Shown here piece by piece: positions 29,361 through 38,845 of a stretch of DNA of 62,711 bases. Source of the DNA: Thermoplasmatota archaeon. Its GTDB lineage: Archaea; Thermoplasmatota; Penumbrarchaeia; JASLWR01. Where the stretch lies: the NCBI GenBank assembly GCA_030740765.1, contig JASLWR010000014.1, positions 1-62,711 on the forward strand, read 5' to 3'. A program made the translations under genes and the position numbers. Numbering within the stretch: position 1 is the stretch's first letter; every line of letters starts with the position of its first letter. The notes under the pieces were generated by a model, which did no database searches, had not been told where the DNA came from, and saw nothing but the letters and a program-made list of their open reading frames with translations.

Positions 29361-29538
29361 TCCTGCTGTTTCCTATGGATGAAATCATTATTCTCATAGG
29401 TGAGAATCGTGAAGTAATCTTTTTATTTAAATTATCAGATGAACAAATGTTCGCAACAACCTCCCTCTGGCAGTTGTGAAATCCCCGGGAAATCCCACGG
29501 TCCACCCACCGTCCCGGGGATGTGATTTTAATATTTTG

Positions 29539-30195
29539 TTATACAAACAATGACTCTATGGTCTCACCTAGTATCAATCTACCATCCCAAAAATCGATCT
29601 CGTTCCTTGTCATATCCGAAGGATTTCCTTGTTTTTCACAGTCAGTGAAAATATCTAATATCACCTTTGATGGGTAATTTAGTCCTTTTAATTCCTTCAT
29701 ACCTGCTAATTTATTGCCATCGTTATCCAGATGCCATATCCCCTCTATACGATCAACTTTCTTTACGCATTCGCCAACTTGGTCTAGTATAAGCAGGGCA
29801 AAGTTAGTCCTATTATATAGACGAAAGCCCCACCAGATGAGTGGTGTCTGCCCGGGGGCGGTTCCCTTTCCGATACTCAGGATTCTTCTGGTGGTGGGAT
29901 CGTAATCCACGATCTCAAGAGCCATATCGGCTTCGTGGTTCTCACCTGTGATGGAACCCGTTGTGCATAAGAAATGTGAACCGCATCTAAGGGCGAGAAC
30001 GGTAACTTCATCCCCTGTCGATTCAATTCGTTTCAGTCCAGGTTTTGCATGACCGACGAACATTTTGTATTTTTCTCTCATACCCACTTCCAGTGGTTTT
30101 GAAGATACGCAGATACTTCCCATCGGGTGAATATCGAACCCCTCTCGAGTGTTCGGTATTCCATTGTGTTTCTTGATTATTTCCTTTTCAGTCAT
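29539..30195 (-). CDS. Conserved-looking hypothetical protein
   Basis: A 218-residue soluble protein of unrecognised family. The N-terminal half is beta-rich (GDEVTVLALRCGSHFLCTTG). A middle motif, GKGTAPGQTPLIWWGFRLYN, stands out, and the C-terminus has a Cys-containing helix. It has no signal peptide or membrane segment. The ATG at 30195 lies back-to-back with the aIF5A promoter, so the two genes are divergently expressed from a short AT-rich spacer. I cannot assign a function. Confidence 0.6.
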   Translation of the reverse strand: MTEKEIIKKHNGIPNTREGFDIHPMGSICVSSKPLEVGMREKYKMFVGHAKPGLKRIESTGDEVTVLALRCGSHFLCTTGSITGENHEADMALEIVDYDPTTRRILSIGKGTAPGQTPLIWWGFRLYNRTNFALLILDQVGECVKKVDRIEGIWHLDNDGNKLAGMKELKGLNYPSKVILDIFTDCEKQGNPSDMTRNEIDFWDGRLILGETIESLFV

Positions 30196-30298
30196 GGCGG
30201 TTACGGGAAAAGGACTCGGAGTATTTTAACCTTGCTCTCGTGGATAGTGGGGTATCCGGAAGGAAAAGGCTGGTTTCCGGAGGAAAATGAGCAAAAGA

Positions 30299-30309
30299 TA
30301 TATATAAAA
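30299..30309 (+). promoter_or_regulatory. TATA box for aIF5A
   Basis: Strong element GATATATATAAAAAAG, about 60 nt before the start codon; GGCGGA at 30358-30363 is the ribosome site. Confidence 0.6.
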
Positions 30310-30367
30310 AAGTTTAAGTGGGGTCCTAAATCGGATGATTCGTCATAACTAATGACAGGCGGAAGTG

Positions 30368-30760
30368 ATGCGAATGTCAAAAACACTGGCCGAGGTCAGA
30401 ACACTAAAGGTTAACAGATATATTATAATCGACAACGAACCCTGTAAGATCGTTGATTATTCAACGTCCAAACCCGGGAAACACGGTGAAGCTAAGGCCA
30501 GGCTCGTGGCAATCGGAATATTCGACAACCAGAAAAGAAGCATAGTCCACCCGGTCACCCACAAGGTCAGCGTCCCCATGATAAACAAGGGGACCGCACA
30601 GGTGATCTCCATGACCGAAACAGAGGTACAATTGATGGATATGGATACCTATGAAATGTTTACCGTGGGGATGCCTGAAGCCCTTAAGGAAAAGATCCGG
30701 GCGGGGGAAAACGTACAATATATAGAAGCTCTCGGCCGAAAGATGATCACAAGAGCCTAG
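30368..30760 (+). CDS. eif5a: Translation initiation factor aIF5A
   Basis: A 130-residue protein with both aIF5A domains. The SH3-like N-terminal barrel carries the loop STSKPGKHGEAKARL, in which Lys38 (in GKHG) is the residue converted to deoxyhypusine/hypusine. The C-terminal OB fold starts around VQLMDMDTYE. aIF5A binds the ribosomal E site and relieves stalling, especially at proline runs, which are frequent in the large surface proteins nearby. The ATG at 30368 is 4 nt after GGCGGA; the ATG at 30374 is a close alternative. It has its own strong TATA element. The deoxyhypusine synthase gene is not in the window. Confidence 0.96.
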   Translation: MRMSKTLAEVRTLKVNRYIIIDNEPCKIVDYSTSKPGKHGEAKARLVAIGIFDNQKRSIVHPVTHKVSVPMINKGTAQVISMTETEVQLMDMDTYEMFTVGMPEALKEKIRAGENVQYIEALGRKMITRA

Positions 30761-30813
30761 AATAACTTATTGATCGATTAGATCCGGTTTGTGATTCTTA
30801 TCGGTGTTTTTGT

Positions 30814-31809
30814 CTATACTACCGGTATTATTCTTTTGTATATCAACGGTACCAGCGGTACTGCAAGAGCAAATGGGTAAAATGCCAGTACAACCAGTTC
30901 TATTCTGTCGATCACACCCAGCAGCATTACTGGAGCCATCATGTACGAAAAAACTTCTATGGCTGCCAGAGGTTTGAGTATCTTCTCCCGGTTAAAATGT
31001 CTTATAGTCAGAAAGTATTTAGTTAGATAGAATACAAAAATGGTGAGAATGACGAGAGTAATAAGCTTGAATACCTGTTCCGGTCCCTCTGAGGGTATCA
31101 TTCCCAGACCCAGTGGAAGCATTACTATTCCAACTTGTGCGGATTTTACAAGAAAGGAATAAAGAATGAACTTGCCTGGAACGGATATTCTTCCCTGGAA
31201 CACTCGAACCCCCATTCGGAGAGGTGTCGTCTCACCCTTTCCCACAGGGTCGTGATCGCAGTCCTTGAACGCCCCTGATATTCCTGTGTTGAATAATATC
31301 TGGAAGAAAGAGATGACGGCGACCATTACTCCCAGGCTATCCACTTGCCCATTTACCGCCGCATTACCGCTGAGAACGAAAAAGAATGTCCATGCTGCAA
31401 GAAAGATCTCGACGTATGCCAGTTTCTTGCTGTACAGGTTGTAAAGGGCTCCGAAGAGGATCGATACCGCGAGAAGACCTATAGACAAAAGCTGTCGGAA
31501 GAAGAGGAAATTGACGAAAAGTGCCAGTACCCAGGCCGTTTGGTATATTATGAAAGCGTTTTTCGTCGAAATGGTTCCCTTGACAAGGGGTTTGATCTGG
31601 AGTTCTGAAGAGCGGCGGTCGATCTCGATGTCCCTGTGCTCGTTCATGGCGAACCCGAAAATATGGACAAGGACTCCAACAATTCCGAGCTCCAAGAATA
31701 TCCACCAGTTCATGTCCCCAGTGGCTGCTGCTCCGATTATTGGTATTACGGTTGTGAATCCAACCGAATGAAATTTGACCAGCTTGAGGTATTCCCTGAT
31801 ATCGCCCAT
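30814..31809 (-). CDS. UbiA-family prenyltransferase
   Basis: A 331-residue integral membrane protein with eight or nine hydrophobic segments. It has both Asp-rich motifs of the UbiA superfamily: NEHRDIEIDRRS, which binds the prenyl diphosphate through magnesium, and DCDHDPVGKGETTP. The family joins polyprenyl chains to acceptors. In archaea, members make digeranylgeranylglyceryl phosphate for ether lipids, and also quinones and haem intermediates. The acceptor cannot be decided from the sequence, but a lipid role is likely. It lies downstream of two membrane-protein genes on the same strand and converges with aIF5A. No clear ribosome site precedes the ATG. Confidence 0.88.
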   Translation of the reverse strand: MGDIREYLKLVKFHSVGFTTVIPIIGAAATGDMNWWIFLELGIVGVLVHIFGFAMNEHRDIEIDRRSSELQIKPLVKGTISTKNAFIIYQTAWVLALFVNFLFFRQLLSIGLLAVSILFGALYNLYSKKLAYVEIFLAAWTFFFVLSGNAAVNGQVDSLGVMVAVISFFQILFNTGISGAFKDCDHDPVGKGETTPLRMGVRVFQGRISVPGKFILYSFLVKSAQVGIVMLPLGLGMIPSEGPEQVFKLITLVILTIFVFYLTKYFLTIRHFNREKILKPLAAIEVFSYMMAPVMLLGVIDRIELVVLAFYPFALAVPLVPLIYKRIIPVV

Positions 31810-31889
31810 TGTATCACAAAAATATGATCGCTATTGCCTGGAACAAGCGTGTTGAAAAGAAATTATGTGTATAACTGACGCATCGGATC

Positions 31890-32915
31890 CTAAAGTAACC
31901 CCTCTTCCTCCAGTGATCGAATTACCTCCTGTCTGAAACGACGTTTTCTAACTACGTGCTTGTACAAATAGAAGGGTAACAGGAGCATAATCGAGATGAA
32001 GGCCATGGCGCCCATACAAAGAGATATGTCATAATAAGTACCTTTCTCCTGATAAAAGACAGAGTAACTCATTGTTTCCGGCGAACCCTGATTCTCGGAA
32101 CTCACAGAGGTAACTTCAATAGAAACTTCCGAAATTCGCGAACGGAACAGTGTAAAGGTTCTCGGGCCTATTATATCGAAGGTGAAATTTGCAGTCTCTC
32201 CCGGCTGGACTTTTTCAGTTATTCTTGTCTCGCGTAAAACGACGAAATCGGTATCCTCGAGAGTATCTTCATTTGTAATCCGAATATCGAACCAATCCAC
32301 CCCATTCCCCTCATTCGTAACCTCCAGGGTATACTGCCTTTGCTGACCAGGGTACCCAGTATTGAATGAATGTGGCGAATTTAACCTGATCATTGAATAT
32401 TGGGCGGCCACAGCCGTCAATGAGAAATCTTTTATTTTCCCGCTGCCGCCGGGATTGTTCTGCCAACGCCCTCCAATTATGATATCTGCCATGGCATTCA
32501 TGTATTCGTATTGAGCGCATTGGACCGTAACAGTTATCTCGTTTTCAAGAATTGTTGGATCGAAAATAATGATCGGTGGTGTGACAACTGCGCTCCAACC
32601 GTCTAAACTGGGTCTCGCAGTATCAACATTTTTCGCATCACAACTAAGAGAGACTAATACTTGGCGCCCCTGAGGAATAAAACTCTTAATCCTGGCCTTC
32701 CCCTTGAATTGTACCAGGCACGGATCGCCAGGGCCCACTTCTATATCTTTGGAGACCTCTTTGAAATCGAATTCCACGAATACCTTATCTGAGTCCTGGG
32801 CTGCGGCTGAGGGTGACATGTAAAGAGGGATGAGTGATAGGAGGACGACTAGCCCGAGAAGGGAACAAATATATTTGGAAATTTTATTTCTGGAGTATCC
32901 CCCTTTTCCGAACAT
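31890..32915 (-). CDS. Signal-peptide membrane protein with NEW3/CARDB-like domain
   Basis: The frame is open further upstream, but the supported start is the ATG at 32915, with GGGTGATT 6 nt before it. The product is 341 residues. The signal peptide is ICSLLGLVVLLSLIPLYM, ending near AAAQD. Two beta-sandwich regions follow, the second resembling the NPCBM-associated NEW3 or CARDB type (YTLEVTNEGNGVDWFDIRI, VQPGETANFTFDI). A single membrane helix at about residues 300-322 and a basic cytoplasmic tail (RKRRFRQEV) complete it. It is the second gene of an operon with 32929-34182, from which it is separated by 13 nt. A surface-structural role is inferred. Confidence 0.75.
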   Translation of the reverse strand: MFGKGGYSRNKISKYICSLLGLVVLLSLIPLYMSPSAAAQDSDKVFVEFDFKEVSKDIEVGPGDPCLVQFKGKARIKSFIPQGRQVLVSLSCDAKNVDTARPSLDGWSAVVTPPIIIFDPTILENEITVTVQCAQYEYMNAMADIIIGGRWQNNPGGSGKIKDFSLTAVAAQYSMIRLNSPHSFNTGYPGQQRQYTLEVTNEGNGVDWFDIRITNEDTLEDTDFVVLRETRITEKVQPGETANFTFDIIGPRTFTLFRSRISEVSIEVTSVSSENQGSPETMSYSVFYQEKGTYYDISLCMGAMAFISIMLLLPFYLYKHVVRKRRFRQEVIRSLEEEGLL

Positions 32916-32928
32916 TGCGCAATCACCC

Positions 32929-34182
32929 TTAAAAATTCCATTCATCGTCCATGGGGTCTTCTTCATTATCTTCGTAATCGGTATATGAATTTTCCGTATC
33001 ACTATCGTAATCGTCGAAATCCGCTTGGGGTTCCCGCTCGAAATCTTTGTCAGACATTGCACTTGGCCCCTCACCTCCCCTGTGCGGTCGCTTCCTCCTA
33101 TGCCGCTTACTACTTCCAAAGAATCCTTCCGGACTGTAGGCGTATTCTCCCTGGATTATAGATAGCAGTTCCTCGATGGCACGACGATCTCCCTTTCTTT
33201 CCTCAGCCATAGCCATTACGAGGTTATAATGTTCTTCCTCGGTTATACCCATGGTACGACGCTGGACGTCCAGCATTCCCTTTTCGTCCTCGCTGATATG
33301 CCCGTCCACTAACGTCTGGTTAACGGCTATCTTGTAGGAACTGAGGTCTTTCTTGTGGTATTTCTTTTCTATTTTCAGGTTGATCCTTCGTCTCCGGTCT
33401 ATCTTAAAGAAAATACCCATTATTACTACAAAGACACTGGTACCAGTGGTTACATATACGCCGTTCTCAGCCTTTACTGTAGTATTGGTAAGCATGCTCA
33501 TCTTGTCGTTCATTTCGTTTACCTTATCGAACATCTCTCCCATATCCTCAGGGTTCCCCTCATCATCATCGCCGCTTCCGTTTCCTTCTAATCCTTTGTT
33601 TTGACCTCCAAGAGGCGTATCGTCATCTTTGTCGTTTATACTGTCGTTGTCCGAATCGTAATTCATGGGATCGCTGTAAGGCATTTCAAGAACTTCTTCT
33701 CCGTCCAGAAGACCGTCTCCGTCCGAATCCGAGATGTTCATATCAGTACCGAACATATCTTCGAACTGGTCCATCAATCCATCCTCGTCGCTATCTTTTA
33801 GATCCAATTCACCCAGGCCGGGTATCTTCATCTTTCCCGGCATCACTCCCTGGAAGAGGGATCCCATCAGTATCACCAGAATCAGATAGGTTCCCGCGGT
33901 GACAAAGAGAGTTGAGCCTATGAAAACGGTGGGTCGTCCAACAATCGAATATATTAGGCCGAGGAGAGCCAGTATGAGAATGAAATAGACACCCATGAAA
34001 AAATAACTAAGAATTTTGGATTCCTCATTTCTCACGAGATCCATGGCTGAATATGTGCCTGAAGCGCCAAGGAGTTCTTTGCCGTTTATGGTCGCCCATG
34101 GAAGGTAAAGCGAAATAATGAGAACCAGGACGCCAATAACACCAAGTACTCTGATGGGGATGGTCATTTTAGTTTTTATCAT
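32929..34182 (-). CDS. Multi-pass membrane protein with calcium-binding type 3 repeats and charged tail
   Basis: About 417 residues. The N-terminal ~110 residues have three or four hydrophobic segments. An extracellular Asp-rich stretch follows, with three thrombospondin type 3-like units (DSDEDGLMD, DSDGDGLLDGEE, DSDNDSINDKDDD) that likely bind calcium. A further membrane helix (VFVVIMGIFF) and a cytoplasmic part come next: a helical region with DGHISEDEKGMLDVQRR, a basic patch (KRHRRKRPHRGG), and an Asp/Tyr-rich end. The basic patch is encoded by the 76-bp segment that recurs inverted at 40127-40202. The ATG at 34182 is preferred; a TTG at 34191 is in frame. It shares a divergent promoter region with the reductase gene. 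Confidence 0.7.
   Translation of the reverse strand: MIKTKMTIPIRVLGVIGVLVLIISLYLPWATINGKELLGASGTYSAMDLVRNEESKILSYFFMGVYFILILALLGLIYSIVGRPTVFIGSTLFVTAGTYLILVILMGSLFQGVMPGKMKIPGLGELDLKDSDEDGLMDQFEDMFGTDMNISDSDGDGLLDGEEVLEMPYSDPMNYDSDNDSINDKDDDTPLGGQNKGLEGNGSGDDDEGNPEDMGEMFDKVNEMNDKMSMLTNTTVKAENGVYVTTGTSVFVVIMGIFFKIDRRRRINLKIEKKYHKKDLSSYKIAVNQTLVDGHISEDEKGMLDVQRRTMGITEEEHYNLVMAMAEERKGDRRAIEELLSIIQGEYAYSPEGFFGSSKRHRRKRPHRGGEGPSAMSDKDFEREPQADFDDYDSDTENSYTDYEDNEEDPMDDEWNF
33055..33130 (-). repeat. 76-bp perfect repeat, copy 1 (inverted relative to 40127-40202)
   Basis: Reading the minus strand, the segment from GGAAGGATTC to GTGCAATG is identical over 76 bp to plus-strand 40127-40202. Identity stops sharply at both edges. 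Here it encodes EGFFGSSKRHRRKRPHRGGE and a few further residues. Confidence 0.95.
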
Positions 34183-34290
34183 ATTATCCAAGATAACTGA
34201 TATATAGTGGATAATATAAATATCTTTATTCCAAAATGCAAAGATAGAAGTTGGATTTCTCTATTATTTCCTTAACACAGGTGTTACTTT

Positions 34291-35205
34291 TTGAAACGAA
34301 TTCTTATCACCGGAGCCGGCAACCTTGGACTAGCTTTACATGATCATTTTATTGATTTGGAGACCTATGAACCGATATTGGTCGCTAAACACTCCCCTGC
34401 TTCATGCAAGATCAATTCAATTACGGGGGATATTACAAGACCCGAATCCATGGCCGAGGTTTTCCAAGAACTGAAACCGAATGTAATCATACATACGGCA
34501 GCTCTCACTGATGTTGATCTCTGCGAAAAGGAACCAAATATTGCTCATTTGGTCAATGTGGAAGGGACGCGTAATCTTGTACGGCTGTGCGAAGGTGATG
34601 CGATTCCACTTATTTACATTTCCACCGATTATATTTTTGATGGAATGAAGGGGAATTACAGGGAAAACGATTCGCCAAATCCCTTAAATACCTATGGAAG
34701 AACGAAGTTGGAAGGTGAGCAGATCATAAAGGAGATGAAGGGTGGAGAATGGGCTGTAATAAGAACCTCGTTCCTCTTCAATGCTAGTAGTCCCAACTAC
34801 GATTTTATTTCATACGTGTTTCATGGATTGAAAGAAAATAAGAAAATAAAATATGATGATTTCCGTCTTACGAAACCCACCAATTGTCGTTGCCTTGGGC
34901 CACCAATAGAGAGAATTATATCGCGGGGTCTCCGGGGTGTTTACCACATTTGCGGCAGGGATACACTTTCTCCATACGATCTCGCCAGAAACTGTGCCGT
35001 TCTTTCAGGTTTCGATCCTGCTTCGATTGCTATCAGGAAAGGACGGAGATCCGGAGCACGAAGGCCGTTGAATCCATCGCTGAATACCGAAAAGGCTGAA
35101 CGGGAGCTTGGGTTCACACACCCTGAATTACATGCTTGTCTGAAGTACTATTTTGAAACAATGACGCGTGATTCTCTACGATCTACGAAACAAAGGTTAT
35201 ATTGA
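34291..35205 (+). CDS. RmlD-like NAD(P)-dependent sugar-nucleotide reductase (SDR)
   Basis: A 304-residue extended short-chain dehydrogenase of the RmlD group. It has ILITGAGNLGLAL for nucleotide binding, IHTAALTDVDLCEKEP, YISTDYIFDG, PNPLNTYGRTKLEGE with the catalytic Tyr and Lys, and AVIRTSFLF. RmlD reduces dTDP-4-dehydro-rhamnose in the last step of dTDP-rhamnose synthesis; related proteins act in other NDP-sugar routes or as MAT2B-like regulators. No rmlA, rmlB or rmlC gene is adjacent, so the substrate is open. A sugar for surface glycans would fit the many glycosylation-like sites in nearby proteins. The start is TTG with only a weak GGTG upstream. Confidence 0.82.
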   Translation: MKRILITGAGNLGLALHDHFIDLETYEPILVAKHSPASCKINSITGDITRPESMAEVFQELKPNVIIHTAALTDVDLCEKEPNIAHLVNVEGTRNLVRLCEGDAIPLIYISTDYIFDGMKGNYRENDSPNPLNTYGRTKLEGEQIIKEMKGGEWAVIRTSFLFNASSPNYDFISYVFHGLKENKKIKYDDFRLTKPTNCRCLGPPIERIISRGLRGVYHICGRDTLSPYDLARNCAVLSGFDPASIAIRKGRRSGARRPLNPSLNTEKAERELGFTHPELHACLKYYFETMTRDSLRSTKQRLY

Positions 35206-35231
35206 TAGCTGATAAGTGTTCTTCTTGAAAC

Positions 35232-38200
35232 ATGGTCGCGCAATCGCCCAACGGCTTCGAGATAATCGACGAGATCGTCAGGGACCCATTCTTCAATAAC
35301 AAGATAAGACATGTGGAAACGATATCAGGAAAAGAAGGAAGTTCGATATCATTGGATCGGTTTTCAGACATAATTGATGAAAGACTTTTGGACACCATGC
35401 GTCAAAGAGGCATAAGCTCTCTTTACAAGCATCAATACGAGGCCATATCATCAGTTCGAGAGGGTAACGATGTGGTAGTGGCAACGCCTACTGCCAGTGG
35501 CAAAACTCTCGTCTACAACACCTGCGTACTCAATTCTTATTTGCAAGATCGAACATCTCACGCTTTGTATATTTTTCCACTGAAAGCCCTTGCCCAGGAC
35601 CAGCTGAAGAACATTAGCGCGATCTCCACTCTCCTGGGTATGCCATCGAACCGTGTTGCTGCGATATACGATGGTGATACCTCAAATTATCAGAGAAAGT
35701 TAATCCGGCAGGACCCGCCCGGTATAATAATGAGCAATCCGGATATGCTCCACCTGTCTTTTCTTCCGAACCATCTGACATGGGAAAACTACCTGAAAAA
35801 TTTGAAATTTATTATTGTGGATGAAGTGCATACATACAGGGGGATTTTCGGATCCAACGTGGCAAATGTTTTCAGGCGCTTGAACCGGATTCTGAAAAAT
35901 CTGGGCGTCCATCCAATTTATATTTGTACATCGGCCACCATGGCCCATACGGGGGAGTTCGTAAAAACACTTCTCGGGAGGGATTTTCATATCTATTCTG
36001 AGAATCACGCACCATCCCCGAAAAAGAATTTCATTTTCCTGAACCCCTCCAATGATTCAGGTACACCGGGCCGATCGGCATCGGCAGGAACCACTGCCAC
36101 CAGGCTACTCGCAAAATTCGTACAGGCAGGTATCCGCACCATATGTTTCACTCAGTCCAGAAAGCAGGCCGAACTCGTTGCGAAATGGGCAAGGGAATCT
36201 CTGTCCCCGGAAATCCGGGGAAAGGTGGAATCCTATAGAGCCGGCTATCTGCCGGAAGACAGGAGAGATATTGAGGCGAGTATGGCCTCCGGCAATTTAC
36301 TGGGTATAGTATCCACATCGGCACTGGAACTGGGTATCGATATTGGGTATCTCGACAGCTGCATTCTTCTAGGTTATCCGGGAACGCTCATATCCACCTG
36401 GCAGAGAGCAGGTCGTGTGGGACGGACCCGTAAAAAGGGGGATGCCTACATATCTTTCGTTGCCGGGCGGGACGCACTGGATCAGTATCTGGTCAACCAT
36501 TCGGATGATTTTTTTACCCGACAGTGGGAGAAAGCGGTAATAGACCCGGATAACCCCAATATCCTGAATCCTCACATCCTCTGTGCGGCCCGGGAGACGC
36601 CGATAACAGGGAATGAAATAGGTTCCAGTTCGCTGTTCCCACTGACCTCGATCTTCAAACTCAAGGGAGAGCATCAACTCCGGAGGATGCCTGACCAAAA
36701 TCTATTGACCACGGATATTGCACGCCCACACCGGCGTATCGACATCCGTAATATGGGCTTCACTTTTCGGATAATGAGGGAGGACGGTTCGCAACTGGGT
36801 GATATAGATAACGGGCGTGTCTTCCACGAGTGCCACCCGGAGGCAATATATCTGCACCAGGGCCAGAATTACATGGTAAAGGACCTGGATCTCCTCTCCC
36901 ACAGGGTTATGGTGGCAAGGACCGATTCACCGAATCATACCTCGCCAATGGTTGAGAAGAATATCAGCGTGATCCGTGCGCTCCAGGGGGAGAGATACGG
37001 TCCCGTGGAACTATTTTTCGGTGATATCAAAATCGAGACACAGGTTATTGGGTTTTACGAAAAATCACCGGGCCCCAAGAGTCACATAATACGGGAAGAA
37101 GAATTCGAAAGACCAATGCCAAAACAGGTGATTACCACCAAGGGCGTTTGGTTTACTGTTCCCTTCGAGCTGGCCGGTTCTATTCGGGAAAAGTTCGGTG
37201 GCGAGCTGTGGGAGACCGTTCTCGCTCCGTCCCCTTTGATTATTACTGAAGCATTCGCAGGAGCCATTCACGCTGCTGAGCATAATCTTATCTCCATGCT
37301 ACCTGTATTCGCCATGTGCGACAGGTGGGACATTGGAGGATTATCCACCGCCATGTCTCCCGATACATCCCGGCCATCGATATTCGTTTACGATGCCATA
37401 GAGGGGGGGGTTGGTTATGCCCAGAGAGCCTACGAAATGGCCTTAGAATGGTCTTCTTCCTCCTTGAGGTCGCTGCGGGAATGCAAGTGTGCGGAGGAGA
37501 ACGGATGCCCATCATGCATTCAGTCGCCAAAGTGCGGCAATAACAATGCGCCGCTGCACCGGAAGGGGGCGGAGTTGGTGATGAAGTATATTTCACAACA
37601 GCTGCTGGAAAATAAAAGCGAAGCGATCATGATCCCACCTGCCCATCGGATTGGGACTAGGAACGATGATCAAAGTGCTAAGCTTGTAGAACCGACGATA
37701 ACAGAAGGAAAAATCGGAGTAGGGAACGCAGGTAAGATTGATGAAATTCTCAAAAAAGGAATTGTGATTTTCGATCTCGAAACAAAACATTTGGCCCATG
37801 AGGTTGGGGGATGGAACAATATCAAGGATATGGGTGTTTCGGTAGCGGTAACATATAATACCGCCAGCAAAGAATACTCGATTCATTCCGGTGAGGGAGT
37901 AAAAACAATGATCAAATTGTTGTATGAAGCTCCCCTGGTGGTAGGTTTCAATCTCCATAATTTCGACTGGGAGGTGCTGGAAGGATTCGAAGGATTCGAT
38001 CGGACCCGTATTAAGGCTCTGGACCTGTTCAGCACCATCAAGAAGACGACTCGGAGAAAAATATCCCTGAATAACATGGGTAAGTGTAACTTGGGAATGG
38101 AAAAGACAGGAGATGGTTTCAAGGCGGTCAAGTGGCATCGAAGCGGGGAATTCAACAAATTAAGCAATTACTGTAAACGTGACGTGGAGATCACATATAA

Positions 38201-38315
38201 TTTATTCATACATATGCTTAGAACCGGGATGGTGAAATTTGAGGTTCCTGAATTTGAACATGTGATAGAGGTGGACGTGAACCTGTGGGATGAGATCGGT
38301 CATGAATTTCAGTAA
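35232..38315 (+). CDS. Fused MrfA-like DEAD/DEAH helicase and MrfB-like DEDD exonuclease
   Basis: One 1,027-residue chain. Residues about 50-480 form a superfamily 2 helicase: TPTASGKT (Walker A), VDEVH (motif II), CTSATM (motif III) and QRAGRVGR (motif VI). The central part matches the YprA/MrfA/Hrq1 group and ends with the four-Cys MZB cluster (CKC-ENGCPSC-SPKC, about 750-770). From about residue 843 a DEDD exonuclease domain follows, with FDLET, GFNLHNFDWEVL and NYCKRDVEITYNL, the Asp/Glu and Tyr/Asp residues expected for a 3'-5' nuclease. In Bacillus, MrfA and MrfB are separate proteins that act together in mitomycin-lesion repair. Their fusion here implies a self-contained DNA repair machine. 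It follows the reductase gene by 26 nt. Confidence 0.88.
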   Translation: MVAQSPNGFEIIDEIVRDPFFNNKIRHVETISGKEGSSISLDRFSDIIDERLLDTMRQRGISSLYKHQYEAISSVREGNDVVVATPTASGKTLVYNTCVLNSYLQDRTSHALYIFPLKALAQDQLKNISAISTLLGMPSNRVAAIYDGDTSNYQRKLIRQDPPGIIMSNPDMLHLSFLPNHLTWENYLKNLKFIIVDEVHTYRGIFGSNVANVFRRLNRILKNLGVHPIYICTSATMAHTGEFVKTLLGRDFHIYSENHAPSPKKNFIFLNPSNDSGTPGRSASAGTTATRLLAKFVQAGIRTICFTQSRKQAELVAKWARESLSPEIRGKVESYRAGYLPEDRRDIEASMASGNLLGIVSTSALELGIDIGYLDSCILLGYPGTLISTWQRAGRVGRTRKKGDAYISFVAGRDALDQYLVNHSDDFFTRQWEKAVIDPDNPNILNPHILCAARETPITGNEIGSSSLFPLTSIFKLKGEHQLRRMPDQNLLTTDIARPHRRIDIRNMGFTFRIMREDGSQLGDIDNGRVFHECHPEAIYLHQGQNYMVKDLDLLSHRVMVARTDSPNHTSPMVEKNISVIRALQGERYGPVELFFGDIKIETQVIGFYEKSPGPKSHIIREEEFERPMPKQVITTKGVWFTVPFELAGSIREKFGGELWETVLAPSPLIITEAFAGAIHAAEHNLISMLPVFAMCDRWDIGGLSTAMSPDTSRPSIFVYDAIEGGVGYAQRAYEMALEWSSSSLRSLRECKCAEENGCPSCIQSPKCGNNNAPLHRKGAELVMKYISQQLLENKSEAIMIPPAHRIGTRNDDQSAKLVEPTITEGKIGVGNAGKIDEILKKGIVIFDLETKHLAHEVGGWNNIKDMGVSVAVTYNTASKEYSIHSGEGVKTMIKLLYEAPLVVGFNLHNFDWEVLEGFEGFDRTRIKALDLFSTIKKTTRRKISLNNMGKCNLGMEKTGDGFKAVKWHRSGEFNKLSNYCKRDVEITYNLFIHMLRTGMVKFEVPEFEHVIEVDVNLWDEIGHEFQ

Positions 38316-38800
38316 GATGAAAAGATGAAATGGTTATGGAACTCCAATTGAAAAGCATCAAAGCCTATATTGACCAAATTAGGCCAATTATCGGCCCATT
38401 TTATAAACAACTGAATATAGATGTGAGATTGCAAACCATATTTTCCCTTTTTGGAGATAAGTTAGTTGCTTTTGCCCTTACCACAACTGGCATTTCATAT
38501 GGAAGTAGATAAGAATTACAGAGAATCAAACAACTTTTGATTGTGGATGTTAACAACCTGATTTGTTTCATAAACTGTAGCATAATATGGAAAATATACA
38601 AATAATTGAAAAGTTGCACTTTTTCCATAACGAACTACTGTTTGAGGTTGTTGGAAGGTGTCACACTCGAAAGGTATTTGAATAAGGGAATTTCAAGGGA
38701 GTCTGGTTTAAAATACGATCCACCAGAACTTGCAGGAAGCTAAAAATAGTATATTGTTGTCTGAATTGCCTTGAAAAATGGACCAAATTGAAACGGTTTT
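38316..38800. other. Gene-poor AT-rich spacer with possible decayed ORFs
   Basis: There is no convincing intact gene. A 60-codon frame at 38330-38512 and later interrupted frames have protein-like stretches but stop early and match no family I know. The sequence is more AT-rich than the helicase gene and marks the left edge of the accessory island. Confidence 0.35.
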
Positions 38801-38810
38801 TTTATATAGT
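38801..38810 (+). promoter_or_regulatory. TATA box for the toxin-antitoxin operon
   Basis: TTTATATAGT following a T run, about 35 nt before the antitoxin ATG at 38846. Confidence 0.5.
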
Positions 38811-38845
38811 AATAAAAGCATTAATTCAATTATCTGGTGTTAAGT

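Noticed and set aside
29122-29479. Small frames in hairpin array 2 as a TnpB remnant
   Set aside because: Neither strand shows the TnpB RuvC or zinc-finger motifs; only the terminal palindrome is IS200/IS605-like.
31890-33119. Longer version (409 codons) of the membrane protein ending at 31890
   Set aside because: The extra 68 codons lie inside the upstream gene and derive partly from the 76-bp duplication; the ATG at 32915 has a good ribosome site and a signal peptide right after it.
38330-38512. 60-codon ORF after the helicase gene
   Set aside because: No recognisable family and no promoter; it is more likely decayed sequence at the island edge.
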